Shown here one piece after another: positions 15,901 to 23,708 of a DNA stretch of 33,651 bases (position 1 is the first letter of the stretch; each line of letters starts with the position of its first letter). The notes beneath the pieces were generated by a model, which saw nothing but the letters and a program-made list of their open reading frames with translations, was not told where the DNA came from and ran no database searches. The translations under genes were made by a program, and so were the position numbers. Origin of the DNA: Bacteroidales bacterium (lineage in GTDB: Bacteria > Bacteroidota > Bacteroidia > Bacteroidales > UBA7960). Location of the stretch: NCBI GenBank assembly GCA_003550725.1, contig PUKZ01000129.1, positions 1 through 33,651 on the forward strand, read 5' to 3'.

Positions 15901-16231
15901 GAAAAAGGAACTAGGAACAATTATAGGGACGCGCACCTGGGGAGGATTGGTTGGAATGACTCAAAATGCTTCACTGGTAGATGGAGGTTACATTGGTGTG
16001 CCCCGCTTCGGTATATATAACCAGGAAGGTGAATGGATAATTGAAGGTGTGGGTATTTATCCTGACATAGAAGTGGTAGATGACCCGCATAAGATAGCCA
16101 GGGGAGAAGACCCGTCACTGGAAAGAGCTGTAAAAGAACTAATGGAAGAACTTGAAGAAGACCCTCCTGTTGAATGGAAAACACCCGAGCCTCCGGACCG
16201 TTCAGAATGGATAGAAATAGAGATCGAATAA
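12980..16231 (+). CDS. Tricorn-protease homologue (S41 family, exported)
   Basis: 1083 residues with an N-terminal signal peptide (about 1-24), so it acts outside the cytoplasm, unlike archaeal Tricorn. Beta-propeller repeats fill about 30-540, with recurring WSPDG/FSPDSK/ISPDG blades typical of TolB/WD40-like propellers. A linker (about 550-590, Glu/Pro-rich) follows, then the C1 domain, a PDZ-like region (about 755-850) and the C2 catalytic domain. Catalytic residues align with T. acidophilum Tricorn: His740 (His746), Ser964 in FASSGGD (Ser965) and Glu1022 in IIEGVGIYPDIEV (Glu1023). The Ser745 equivalent is Gly739 (VNVGHAY), so the residue that orients the histidine is missing. It probably trims oligopeptides in the periplasm. 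Confidence 0.9.
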   Translation: MRKQLVKYLCLSTMLILISFLSYGYEDARMMRFPDINGDQIVFVYAGDIWTVSSGGGDARQLTSHDGLELFPRISPDGQWIAFSAEYTGTRQVYVMPAEGGTPKQLTYYNDVGEMAPRGGFDNVVMGWTSDSKEVLFRSNRTPYGKRMGNYYTVNIEGGMEEELPIPHGGFADLSPDDSKIAFTYVDREFRTWKRHKGGRASDLWIYDLVENTSEQITDFNGTDHIPTWYGDKIYFASDRDLRLNIHSYDVNTGEIEQLTFHEKFDVMWPSGTNDKLVYENGGHLYKMDLNTEEEQRVEINIRYDNPHTIPHYKNVKEHIHSMAISPSGNRVLFDARGDIFSVPAGEGTIHNLTNKQGVRAVYPRWSPDGRWIAYYSDETGEYEVYLIENKENAQPKKITSGSEGWKYPAKWSPDSRYLVFFDRSMKLQLLDVKTGNINVIDTPGSIELRQFDFSPDSKWITYTNTNPNNQSSIFVYNIETEENHQLTDYTFSDQNPVFSKDGEYIFFLSNRDFNLRFSDFEFNYLYDRATRIYALPLTEDSPRLFEPKETTEEKGRPEGDDSNPDSGNEINVNIEPENSNRRIVAFPMPAGSYWNLQPVEGGLVFFNNAGMNLFNLEAQQEQLIMEGIRTGVVSADENKFLYQFNDDYGVANLEPDKDVGTGKLDLEKLEMRVDPRAEWEQIFKDGWRIFRDFFYVENMHNVDWEGYYDKYSELLPYINHRFDLDYLLGEIISEVNVGHAYVEYGDFETVDRVENGLLGAKLKADQQNNRYIIEKIYEGENWDEDRRSPLTMQGINIQEGEYIIAIEGNDVTLEHNPYKFLENRINTATRITVNDSPDRDGARTYTIHPIESELELKYLDWVNTRREMVEELSDGRIGYFHVPNTAFEGNRELHRGMYAYHDKDALIIDERFNGGGFIPDRMIELLERETLAYWYRQGFDPMRTPAIAHDGPKAMLINQFASSGGDALPYFFRKKELGTIIGTRTWGGLVGMTQNASLVDGGYIGVPRFGIYNQEGEWIIEGVGIYPDIEVVDDPHKIARGEDPSLERAVKELMEELEEDPPVEWKTPEPPDRSEWIEIEIE

Positions 16232-16247
16232 AAACGGTTAATAAAAT

Positions 16248-16285
16248 AAAAAAAGCCTTCAGAAAATTTTCTGAAGGCTTTTTTT
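16248..16285. terminator. Strong bidirectional terminator, perfect 19-bp palindrome
   Basis: A fully palindromic A7-GCCTTCAGAAAA / TTTTCTGAAGGC-T7 hairpin starts 16 nt after the Tricorn-like stop codon and lies 48 nt beyond the stop of the convergent oxidoreductase gene. Symmetric A/T tracts allow termination from both strands. Confidence 0.9.
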
Positions 16286-16332
16286 TAACCAAAAGGTATT
16301 ATAATAACCTTATTGGGCTGATATTATGATAA

Positions 16333-19300
16333 CTATTCAACAAAATTTATTTCAGCATACTTCTTGTACGTGTTAAATCTTCTTTTAGCATCCAACTCGG
16401 CTGTTTCGAAAAGCTGCTTAGCTTCCTCAGGAAAGCTCTTCATTAATGAGCTGAACCTAACTTCAGAATTAAGGAAGTCTTTGAATTTGCTCCAATCAGG
16501 TTCTTTTGAATCAAGCTGGAACGGGATTTTCCCTTTTTTTTCCAAAAGCGGGTTAAATCGATAAAGATGCCAATAGCCACTTTCAACTGCATTTTTCATT
16601 TGATTTTGAGTCTGGCTCATTCCTTTTCTTAAACCATGGTTAATACAGGGAGCATAGGCTATTATTATGGATGGCCCGTCATAAGCTTCAGCTTCACGAA
16701 CTGCTTTCAGGAACTGGTTTTGACTTGCACCCATGGCTACTTGCGCTACATATACATAACCATATGACATTGCCATAATTCCCAGGTCTTTCTTGCGAAT
16801 ACGCATACCTGCTGCAGCAAATTTAGCCACAGCACCCACAGGTGTTGATTTAGATGCCTGGCCACCCGTATTAGAATAAACTTCGGTATCAAGAACAAGC
16901 ATATTGACATTTTCTCCTGTAGCTATAACATGGTCAAGCCCGCCGTATCCAATATCATAAGCCCAGCCATCACCTCCAACAACCCAAACAGATTTTTTGA
17001 TCAGATACTGTTTTAGTTTTAAAATTTCATTAGCTATTGGATGTTTTTCTTTCTCAAGACATTCTATAACTTTTTGAGATACCTCTTCTGATTTTTTAGA
17101 ATCTTCCTTGTTATCTATCCAGTTTTTAAAAGCTTCTTTGGTTTCGCCTGAAAGGTCACTATCCATATGCTCTTTCATTAACCTTTCAATTCTATTGCGA
17201 AGTTTATTAACACCACTGGCCATGCCAAAACCGTATTCGGCATTATCTTCAAAAAGAGAATTAGCCCAGGCAGGCCCTTTGCCATTGTGATTAACCGTAT
17301 ATGGTGTAGCAGGTGCCGAACCACCAAAAATAGAAGAACATCCGGTAGCATTAGCTATCATCATCCTGTCACCATAGAGTTGTGTAATTAATTTAATGTA
17401 AGGCGTTTCGCCGCAACCTGCACATGCTCCGCTAAATTCAAATAAAGGCTGTGCAAATTGGCTATTCTTGACCGATTGCTCTTTATCAAGGTAGGTATCT
17501 TTATAGGATACATTTTTAACAAAATGATCCCAACGTTCATTTTCTATCATTTGACTTTCCAAAGATTTCATAACCAAAGCCTTTGTTTTAGCAGGGCAGG
17601 TCTCAACACAGTTGCCACAGCCGGTACAATCAAGCGGGCTGATTTGTATTCTATATTTAAGACCTTCAAGCGACTTACCCCTTGCATCCAGCACTTCTGT
17701 GCCTTCAGGCATGTTTTTAACTTCCTGCTCATTTAACAAGAAAGGACGGATAACAGCATGCGGGCAAACATAAGCACATTGATTACACTGAATGCAATGT
17801 TCAGGTTGCCATTCAGGAACATGAACTGCAATACCACGCTTCTCATAAGCAGTGGTGCCCTGGGGGAAAGTTCCGTCTTCCCTGCCCAGAAATGCACTTA
17901 CAGGCAACGAGTCGCCCTTAAGAGAATTGATAGGATAAACAATATCCCTTATAAATTCTGGAAGATCCTTATCTTCCTCTTTTTCTTTCACCTTTATATC
18001 TTTCCATTCTTTTGGTATTTCAACTTTATGCACCTCTCCACCTTTATCCACAGCATCAAAGTTCATCTTTACAATATCTTCACCCTTGCGGCCATATGTC
18101 TTTTGAATAGCATCTTTCATTTCCTTAACTGCAAGATCGTAGGGGATCACCTCGGTAACCTTAAAAAATGCACTCTGCATAATTGTATTGGTTCGGCCAC
18201 CAAGACCTATTTCTTCAGCTATTTTGGTTGCATTTATAATATAAAACTGAATATCATTTTCAGCCAAATATTTTTTCATATGGTCAGGAAGCTTATTCTT
18301 AGTTTCTTCCTCGTCCCAGATGCTATTAAGCAAAAAGCTTCCCCCTTTTTTCAAGCCTTTTAGCATGTCATACTTCTCCAGGTAAGCAGGCACATGACAG
18401 GCAACAAAGTCAGCCGAGTTAACATAGTATGGCGAACGAATAGGGCTGTCGCCAAATCTTAAGTGAGATATGGTGATACCACCTGATTTTTTACTGTCAT
18501 AAGCAAAATAACCCTGGGCAAATTTATCTGTACAATCACCTATAATTTTGATAGAGTTTTTATTAGCACCGACAGTACCATCTGCTCCAATGCCATAAAA
18601 TTTGGCAGCATAAATATCCTTTGGTGATACATCAATATTTTCACCAACAGGAAGAGATTTATAGGTAACATCATCGACAATACCCACTGTAAATTGGTTT
18701 TTAGGCTCAGGCAATTTTAGATTATCAAATACCGCTATAATTTGTGCCGGTGTTGTATCCTTTGAACTAAGCCCATACCTTCCACCTACAATAACCGGAG
18801 GATTTTCGGAACCATAAAAAATATCTTTAACATCAAGATACAAGGGTTCACCATTTGCTCCAAGTTCTTTTGTACGGTCTAAAACAGCAATTCTTTTTAC
18901 TGTTTTAGGCAATACTTTTCTAAAGTATTTCTCAGAAAAAGGTCTGTAAAGATGTACTGTTATCAGGCCACATTTTTCACCTTTATCAATTTTGTAATCT
19001 ACAACCTCTTTGATAGTTTCCGTTACCGAGCCCATTGCTATAATAATATCTTCGGCATCTTCAGATCCATAATATGTAAAAGGTTGATAGTCTCTGCCAC
19101 ATATTTTAGAAACTTCTTGCATATACTCTGCTACTATATCGGGTAATGCCTCGTAGAACTTGTTTGCGGCTTCCCTGGACTGGAAGTAAATATCGGGATT
19201 TTGAGCTGTACCCCTGGTTACAGGTTTTTCAGGATTGAGTGCTCTTTCACGGAATTCCTGTAAAGCTTTATAATCTATAAGCTTAGCTAATTTCTCCTTA

Positions 19301-19872
19301 TCAGCAGGTTCTACTTTTTGTATTTCATGAGAGGTTCTAAACCCGTCAAAAAAGTGCAAAAAAGGTACTCTTGCCTTAATAGCAGAAAGATGAGCTACCG
19401 GAGCCAAGTCCATAATTTGTTGTGCACTACCGGTTGCAAGCAGACCAAACCCTGTATGTCGCGTGCTCATAACATCTGAGTGATCACCAAATATTGATAG
19501 CGCCTGGGCTGCCAAACTACGGGCCGATACATGAAAAACACCCGGCAACAATTCGCCGGAAATTTTATACATATTAGGTATCATCAACAGTAAACCCTGC
19601 GAGGCAGTATAAGTACTGGTTAAAGCACCTGCCTGTAAAGCACCATGAACAGCCCCCGCAGCACCTGCCTCAGATTGCATCTCGGTTACTGTAACCTCTT
19701 CGTTAAAAATGTTTTTATTGCCATCAGACGCCCATTGATCAATATTTTCAGCCATATCAGATGATGGGGTGATGGGATAAATAGCTGCCAGTTCACTAAA
19801 CATGTATCCAACATGTGAAGCAGCATAATTACCATCGCATGAAATAAACTTTTTCTTCTTTGCCATAATCAT
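16333..19872 (-). CDS. nifJ: Pyruvate:ferredoxin (flavodoxin) oxidoreductase, single-chain
   Basis: Oxidises pyruvate with CoA to acetyl-CoA and CO2, reducing ferredoxin or flavodoxin; a central enzyme of anaerobic metabolism. The 1179-residue length is normal for the homodimeric form. The N-terminal pyrimidine-binding domain reads YPITPSS. The two ferredoxin-like 4Fe-4S clusters use Cys693/696/699/703 (CIQCNQCAYVC) and Cys749/752/755/759 (CTGCGNCVETC). The proximal cluster uses Cys817 and Cys820 (GACAGCGETPY), Cys845 (NATGCSS) and a later Cys in APCINHG. The TPP-binding domain shows GDGWAYDIGYGG and TEVYSNTGGQASKSTP. The start is ambiguous: MIMAKKKK begins here, but the ATG two codons later is equally good. 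The porin gene lies upstream on the same strand, 215 bp away, probably separately transcribed. Confidence 0.96.
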   Translation of the reverse strand: MIMAKKKKFISCDGNYAASHVGYMFSELAAIYPITPSSDMAENIDQWASDGNKNIFNEEVTVTEMQSEAGAAGAVHGALQAGALTSTYTASQGLLLMIPNMYKISGELLPGVFHVSARSLAAQALSIFGDHSDVMSTRHTGFGLLATGSAQQIMDLAPVAHLSAIKARVPFLHFFDGFRTSHEIQKVEPADKEKLAKLIDYKALQEFRERALNPEKPVTRGTAQNPDIYFQSREAANKFYEALPDIVAEYMQEVSKICGRDYQPFTYYGSEDAEDIIIAMGSVTETIKEVVDYKIDKGEKCGLITVHLYRPFSEKYFRKVLPKTVKRIAVLDRTKELGANGEPLYLDVKDIFYGSENPPVIVGGRYGLSSKDTTPAQIIAVFDNLKLPEPKNQFTVGIVDDVTYKSLPVGENIDVSPKDIYAAKFYGIGADGTVGANKNSIKIIGDCTDKFAQGYFAYDSKKSGGITISHLRFGDSPIRSPYYVNSADFVACHVPAYLEKYDMLKGLKKGGSFLLNSIWDEEETKNKLPDHMKKYLAENDIQFYIINATKIAEEIGLGGRTNTIMQSAFFKVTEVIPYDLAVKEMKDAIQKTYGRKGEDIVKMNFDAVDKGGEVHKVEIPKEWKDIKVKEKEEDKDLPEFIRDIVYPINSLKGDSLPVSAFLGREDGTFPQGTTAYEKRGIAVHVPEWQPEHCIQCNQCAYVCPHAVIRPFLLNEQEVKNMPEGTEVLDARGKSLEGLKYRIQISPLDCTGCGNCVETCPAKTKALVMKSLESQMIENERWDHFVKNVSYKDTYLDKEQSVKNSQFAQPLFEFSGACAGCGETPYIKLITQLYGDRMMIANATGCSSIFGGSAPATPYTVNHNGKGPAWANSLFEDNAEYGFGMASGVNKLRNRIERLMKEHMDSDLSGETKEAFKNWIDNKEDSKKSEEVSQKVIECLEKEKHPIANEILKLKQYLIKKSVWVVGGDGWAYDIGYGGLDHVIATGENVNMLVLDTEVYSNTGGQASKSTPVGAVAKFAAAGMRIRKKDLGIMAMSYGYVYVAQVAMGASQNQFLKAVREAEAYDGPSIIIAYAPCINHGLRKGMSQTQNQMKNAVESGYWHLYRFNPLLEKKGKIPFQLDSKEPDWSKFKDFLNSEVRFSSLMKSFPEEAKQLFETAELDAKRRFNTYKKYAEINFVE

Positions 19873-19900
19873 ATTGTTTTATTTAGCTTGACTTGCAAGC

Positions 19901-19916
19901 AATATTTATAAATATT
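19901..19916. other. 16-bp perfect AT palindrome in the leader of the oxidoreductase gene
   Basis: AATATTTATAAATATT is its own reverse complement and lies 29 nt before the start codon, downstream of a predicted -7 box. A GCTTG...CAAGC inverted repeat (about 19886-19900) adjoins it. It could be an operator half-site pair, or chance in AT-rich DNA. Confidence 0.3.
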
Positions 19917-19945
19917 TTATTAAATATAATTCTTTTGGGGTATAA

Positions 19946-19953
19946 CAAATATA
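19946..19953 (-). promoter_or_regulatory. Candidate -7 box of the pyruvate oxidoreductase gene (TATATTTG)
   Basis: On the minus strand TATATTTG matches TAnnTTTG about 75 nt before the start. A TTTG lies upstream but only 13 nt away, shorter than the usual 19-21 nt spacing. Confidence 0.42.
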
Positions 19954-20007
19954 AAAATCAGGATATCAAACTACCTAATTTATACTATAAAGATTTGTCA
20001 AACGGAA

Positions 20008-20032
20008 ATGCAAAAATAGCATTTTTTTGCAT
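20008..20032 (-). terminator. Hairpin downstream of the porin gene
   Basis: ATGCAAAAA (20008-20016) pairs with TTTTTGCAT (20024-20032) around a 7-nt loop, 55 nt past the porin stop codon. The stem has few G/C pairs and no T-run of note after it on the minus strand, so termination would be weak. It may instead mark the 3' end of the transcript. Confidence 0.35.
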
Positions 20033-20087
20033 CTCAAATATTTATCAGCAACTATTTAAAATCATTCTAAAAAAATATCTTATTTAG

Positions 20088-22007
20088 CTAATCATAAAAC
20101 ATCCATGATACTCCAAATCTTATTTCTGCCTCCGGTATAGGATAATAAGGTATGGTATAAATTACAGGCTGATCCCACAATAATGAACCCAGGTTTTGCC
20201 ACTTCACAAACAATCGCGCCCTGCTTATTTTGACATTTGCAAACATATCAAGAAAAACCTGGTGGGAAGTTTCATAATCTTGCTGAACATGAAATTGTTT
20301 ATAAACCGGCATATATGATGGAGCAAAATATGGAGAATTATAACCAATATCAAAGCCCACATGCCCGTATAAAGATTTATCAAAAAGAACCAGATCAGCA
20401 TAAATGGAATGATAGCTAACCAGATCAGGAAACTGTTCATAACTATCATCAGATAAATATTGATAAATTATATGATTATCAAACTTAAATACTCCAAACC
20501 CCAAAGTCGATTTTAGCCCTGCAGATGCAATTTCAAAAGACTGATCAGCTTGTTGAGGTAAGGCCTCTTTATCAAAATAATGCCAGTTATCAAGATGAAA
20601 AATGTTTAAGTCAACAGAAAGATTACTATTACCAAAATTTAATCCTGCATTAGTTATTTTTGCCTTATCAAGATCGTTAGTCCAAAAAACATAATTGCTG
20701 AAAAAATTATTCATTATAAAAGGAGCTTGTTTTTCATGATAAGACAAATTCATGTTCAACTGATTTGAATATTGTCCAATATCATCAATTTTACCACTTA
20801 TACCTGTTGAAAGATCCCGGTCATTATAACCGCCGGATATATAATTATAAAAACCGCCAAAAGAAAACCTTCGCTCACGATCAGTATTAACATTTAAATC
20901 ATATGTAAACTGATCAAATTCATTCTTCAAATTAAAAGGATGATGAATACTATAAAAGTCATGTTTTATAGATAAATCAAAAAATAAAGGGAAATACATT
21001 CTTTTTTGATCTAATCTGAAGTTGGAATAACCAATCTTGTTGGAGATATTATGAACTATAGTTGAATCATAGGTTTGAAGACTGTCTGTATTGGGAAATC
21101 CTTCAAAAAGGTCATAGGGACTTTCATTTTCTTCAAAAAGATAAGATTGTCGGTTATATGATGATTTGAGACTTATTCTGCCCAGGTCAACAAACCTGTC
21201 GTTATTACCTGAATAATTCTGATTCTCATTGTCAACAGACTTATTATCGCTATTTCTGTGAAAACCCAGCTGATAATATTGGTTCAGATTAATTTCGGTT
21301 TCCCTGTATCTGCCTTCGGCATTATGCAGCATCACTTCTTCGGTGTCTTCATCTTCTTCAAATTCCTCAGGGTTTGTCAAACCACCACTTTCTTCGTTTA
21401 TCATTCTGTTCCATATAAAACTGCTGAGAAGCTGATACCTTTCATCATCACTAACATAATCAACAGAACCATATAAATTGGCATTATTAGATTTTATACG
21501 GCGATACACACCCGGAGCCCTGGTTAATTGATATTTCATTGACATTACCAAATTATCGCTCAACCTTTGCGAATGCAATGCATAAAACAACTGTTCAGAC
21601 CTGCCAGCTGTAACATAATATAAGTCTGTAAAAACATATTCCGGCCTATAAAACTTTATATTGTCATGTGAAAAAAGATTGCCTTTATAAATATTGTCGC
21701 GTAAATACGAAAACCCATAACTTTGAGCAAGGGGATCAAATTCAAGATTACGATGTCCGTGACCAACATTACCTTTATGCGAATAAAATGATCTCTCACG
21801 ATAAGCAAATTCATATCTTTGAAACTTATTGAGAGTGGTATCTACAAAATTAGGTTCAGCGATAGCAGGATTTGCAAGTTGTGATTCGTCATACCACTTT
21901 ATTTCGGATGAAGGAATGAAAACAGAATCATTAGCATTAGGTTCAACCGCATGCCCCCAGTTAGTAAAAAATCCCAAAAAAGTTATCAATATAAAATTAT
22001 ACCTCAT
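20088..22007 (-). CDS. Putative outer-membrane porin (Porin_10-like)
   Basis: 639 residues with a signal peptide (MRYNFILITFLGFFTNWGHA). The rest is rich in alternating aromatic/polar strands typical of an outer-membrane beta-barrel and ends in ...RFGVSWMFYD, an aromatic strand near the C terminus as BAM substrates have. The order of short motifs resembles the Bacteroidota putative porin family (Porin_10): a PEYVFTDLYYVTAGRSEQLFYALHSQ block near 120-150, RAPGVYRRIKS, and an RYQLLSSFIWNRM stretch. Substrate unknown. An acidic loop (about 215-230, EEFEEDEDTEE) may face the outside or periplasm. It lies upstream of the pyruvate oxidoreductase gene on the same strand without obvious functional link. 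Confidence 0.8.
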   Translation of the reverse strand: MRYNFILITFLGFFTNWGHAVEPNANDSVFIPSSEIKWYDESQLANPAIAEPNFVDTTLNKFQRYEFAYRERSFYSHKGNVGHGHRNLEFDPLAQSYGFSYLRDNIYKGNLFSHDNIKFYRPEYVFTDLYYVTAGRSEQLFYALHSQRLSDNLVMSMKYQLTRAPGVYRRIKSNNANLYGSVDYVSDDERYQLLSSFIWNRMINEESGGLTNPEEFEEDEDTEEVMLHNAEGRYRETEINLNQYYQLGFHRNSDNKSVDNENQNYSGNNDRFVDLGRISLKSSYNRQSYLFEENESPYDLFEGFPNTDSLQTYDSTIVHNISNKIGYSNFRLDQKRMYFPLFFDLSIKHDFYSIHHPFNLKNEFDQFTYDLNVNTDRERRFSFGGFYNYISGGYNDRDLSTGISGKIDDIGQYSNQLNMNLSYHEKQAPFIMNNFFSNYVFWTNDLDKAKITNAGLNFGNSNLSVDLNIFHLDNWHYFDKEALPQQADQSFEIASAGLKSTLGFGVFKFDNHIIYQYLSDDSYEQFPDLVSYHSIYADLVLFDKSLYGHVGFDIGYNSPYFAPSYMPVYKQFHVQQDYETSHQVFLDMFANVKISRARLFVKWQNLGSLLWDQPVIYTIPYYPIPEAEIRFGVSWMFYD

Positions 22008-22347
22008 GATTATATATCAAACAAAATTATCCGGCAAAGGTAATAATAATTGTTATTTCTTATATCATTCATAATCTGCGGGCAAAAATTAAATTTTATA
22101 ATTTTTTTATGCAGTTATTAATTTTGCAAAAACAAGTATAATTTGTATTTTTATTTTTTTTATGCAAAAATGGTAATGTTGATTTACTGATTCGTGATTG
22201 GTCAATTAAGAAAAATCAGTTACTCTTTACTCGTTGTACGGCAGCAAAATCGCGGTTTTTCGGGGTTACCTGTCACTAAAAATTTAAACACCTAAACAAT
22301 AAAATATAAATTGCTGTAAAATATATTGTTAACCTAAGTTTAGTCAG
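22008..22347. other. Divergent intergenic region
   Basis: About 340 bp between the divergent porin and esterase-like genes. One TAATTTTG box (22119-22126, plus) could be a promoter element but is over 200 nt from the esterase start. I see no gene, tRNA or hairpin worth naming. Confidence 0.5.
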
Positions 22348-23688
22348 ATGAAACCATTAAAATTAAAAATTTTGCTGCTAGTTTCAGCTACAATAATTAT
22401 TATGGGTTGTAAATTAGGGGAATCTAATAAAGATGAAGACCTTGATTCTTATATTGCTTCAAAAGCTATAGAACTTAATAGTTCAGCTGATATTGATGAG
22501 CTTATTGAAAAGGCCGGTGACAAACGTTTAATGCTTTTGGGTGAAGCTAGTCATGGCACTCATGAATATTATGTGTGGCGTGATTCTATTTGCAGGAGGC
22601 TTATAAGTGAAAAAGGTTTTTCATTTATTGCTGTTGAAGGTGATTGGGCGAGCCTATACGAATTGAATCGCTATGTTAAAGACATGGAAGGTTCAGCCGG
22701 CAGTGCGCGCGAAGTACTTAAGAATTTTGACAGGTGGCCTGAATGGATGTGGGGAAATGAAGAAGTTGAAGGATTGATCGAATGGCTCAGGGATTATAAC
22801 AAAGATTTGAGTTTCGAAGACAAAGTAGGTTTTTATGGCAAAGATGTATATGATGAGTGGAATTCGATGGCTGCTCTTTACAATTTTCTTGAAAAGCATG
22901 ATCAACAATTGCTTGGGGAGGTCAAAGCCCTGTACAATTGTTTTGATCCTTATGGTGAAGATAGCGGTCAATATGCACGTGCCGTAGGTCAGGGTCAACC
23001 AAACTGCAGTGAGGAAGTATCAGCGGTAGTTGATTTAATGAGGGACTCGCGCGATCGCTTTAAAGATGTTTCTGACTATGATTACTTTTATGCCAAACAA
23101 AATGCTCTTGTAGTGAAGTATGCCGAAAAGTTTTACAGAAACTCAGCAATAAGCCGTGGCCCTGATGGGTGGAACAGCCGGGTAGAATATATGTTCTTGA
23201 CCGTAAACCGTTTACTTGATAAATATGGTGATGATGCAAAGGGAATAGTATGGGCTCACAATACACATGTTGGCGACGCCCGGAAAACTGAAATGAAAAA
23301 CCGCGGCCAGGTAAATATAGGACAACTCTCACGTGAAGATCTGGGCCGGGAAAACGTCTTTATTACGGGATTTGGCACATATACCGGAACAGTTAAAGCA
23401 GGCAGGCAATGGGAAGGTAATATGCAAAAAATGAATGTGCCTGAAGCTCACAGAGATAGTTATGAATATCTGTTAAATAAGGTTGGCTACGATAATTTTA
23501 TGCTGATCTTTGATGATCAGGATAGAGAACACGAAGAGTTGATGATTGAAAGAGGCCATAGAGCTATAGGAGTGGTATACAACCCTGAAAGAGAAGTGCC
23601 GGGCAACTATGTTGTAACTCTATTACCTGAACGTTATGACGCATTTATCTTTTTCGAAAAAACCCGGGCATTGAATCCTATAAAATAA
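22348..23688 (+). CDS. Erythromycin-esterase family lipoprotein
   Basis: 446 residues. Lipoprotein signal peptide with lipobox IMGC, so Cys21 would be lipidated and the protein anchored to a membrane outside the cytoplasm. The mature part is an erythromycin-esterase/EreB-type domain. Conserved residues are GEASHGTHEYY (Glu66, His69), VEGDW (Glu97) and VWAHNTHVGDAR (His304, His307), matching the spacing of the EreB Glu43/His46 and His285/His288 pairs. True Ere enzymes hydrolyse the macrolide lactone in the cytoplasm, while most family members have no known substrate, so a resistance role must not be assumed. It converges on the response regulator gene with only 20 bp between stops. Confidence 0.86.
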   Translation: MKPLKLKILLLVSATIIIMGCKLGESNKDEDLDSYIASKAIELNSSADIDELIEKAGDKRLMLLGEASHGTHEYYVWRDSICRRLISEKGFSFIAVEGDWASLYELNRYVKDMEGSAGSAREVLKNFDRWPEWMWGNEEVEGLIEWLRDYNKDLSFEDKVGFYGKDVYDEWNSMAALYNFLEKHDQQLLGEVKALYNCFDPYGEDSGQYARAVGQGQPNCSEEVSAVVDLMRDSRDRFKDVSDYDYFYAKQNALVVKYAEKFYRNSAISRGPDGWNSRVEYMFLTVNRLLDKYGDDAKGIVWAHNTHVGDARKTEMKNRGQVNIGQLSREDLGRENVFITGFGTYTGTVKAGRQWEGNMQKMNVPEAHRDSYEYLLNKVGYDNFMLIFDDQDREHEELMIERGHRAIGVVYNPEREVPGNYVVTLLPERYDAFIFFEKTRALNPIK

Positions 23689-23708
23689 CTGAGTTATAAA
23701 GCTGTTAA

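Noticed and set aside
22348-23688. Calling the Ere-like gene an acquired macrolide-resistance gene
   Set aside because: Lipoprotein signal, chromosomal context and no mobile-element signatures; family members often have other substrates.
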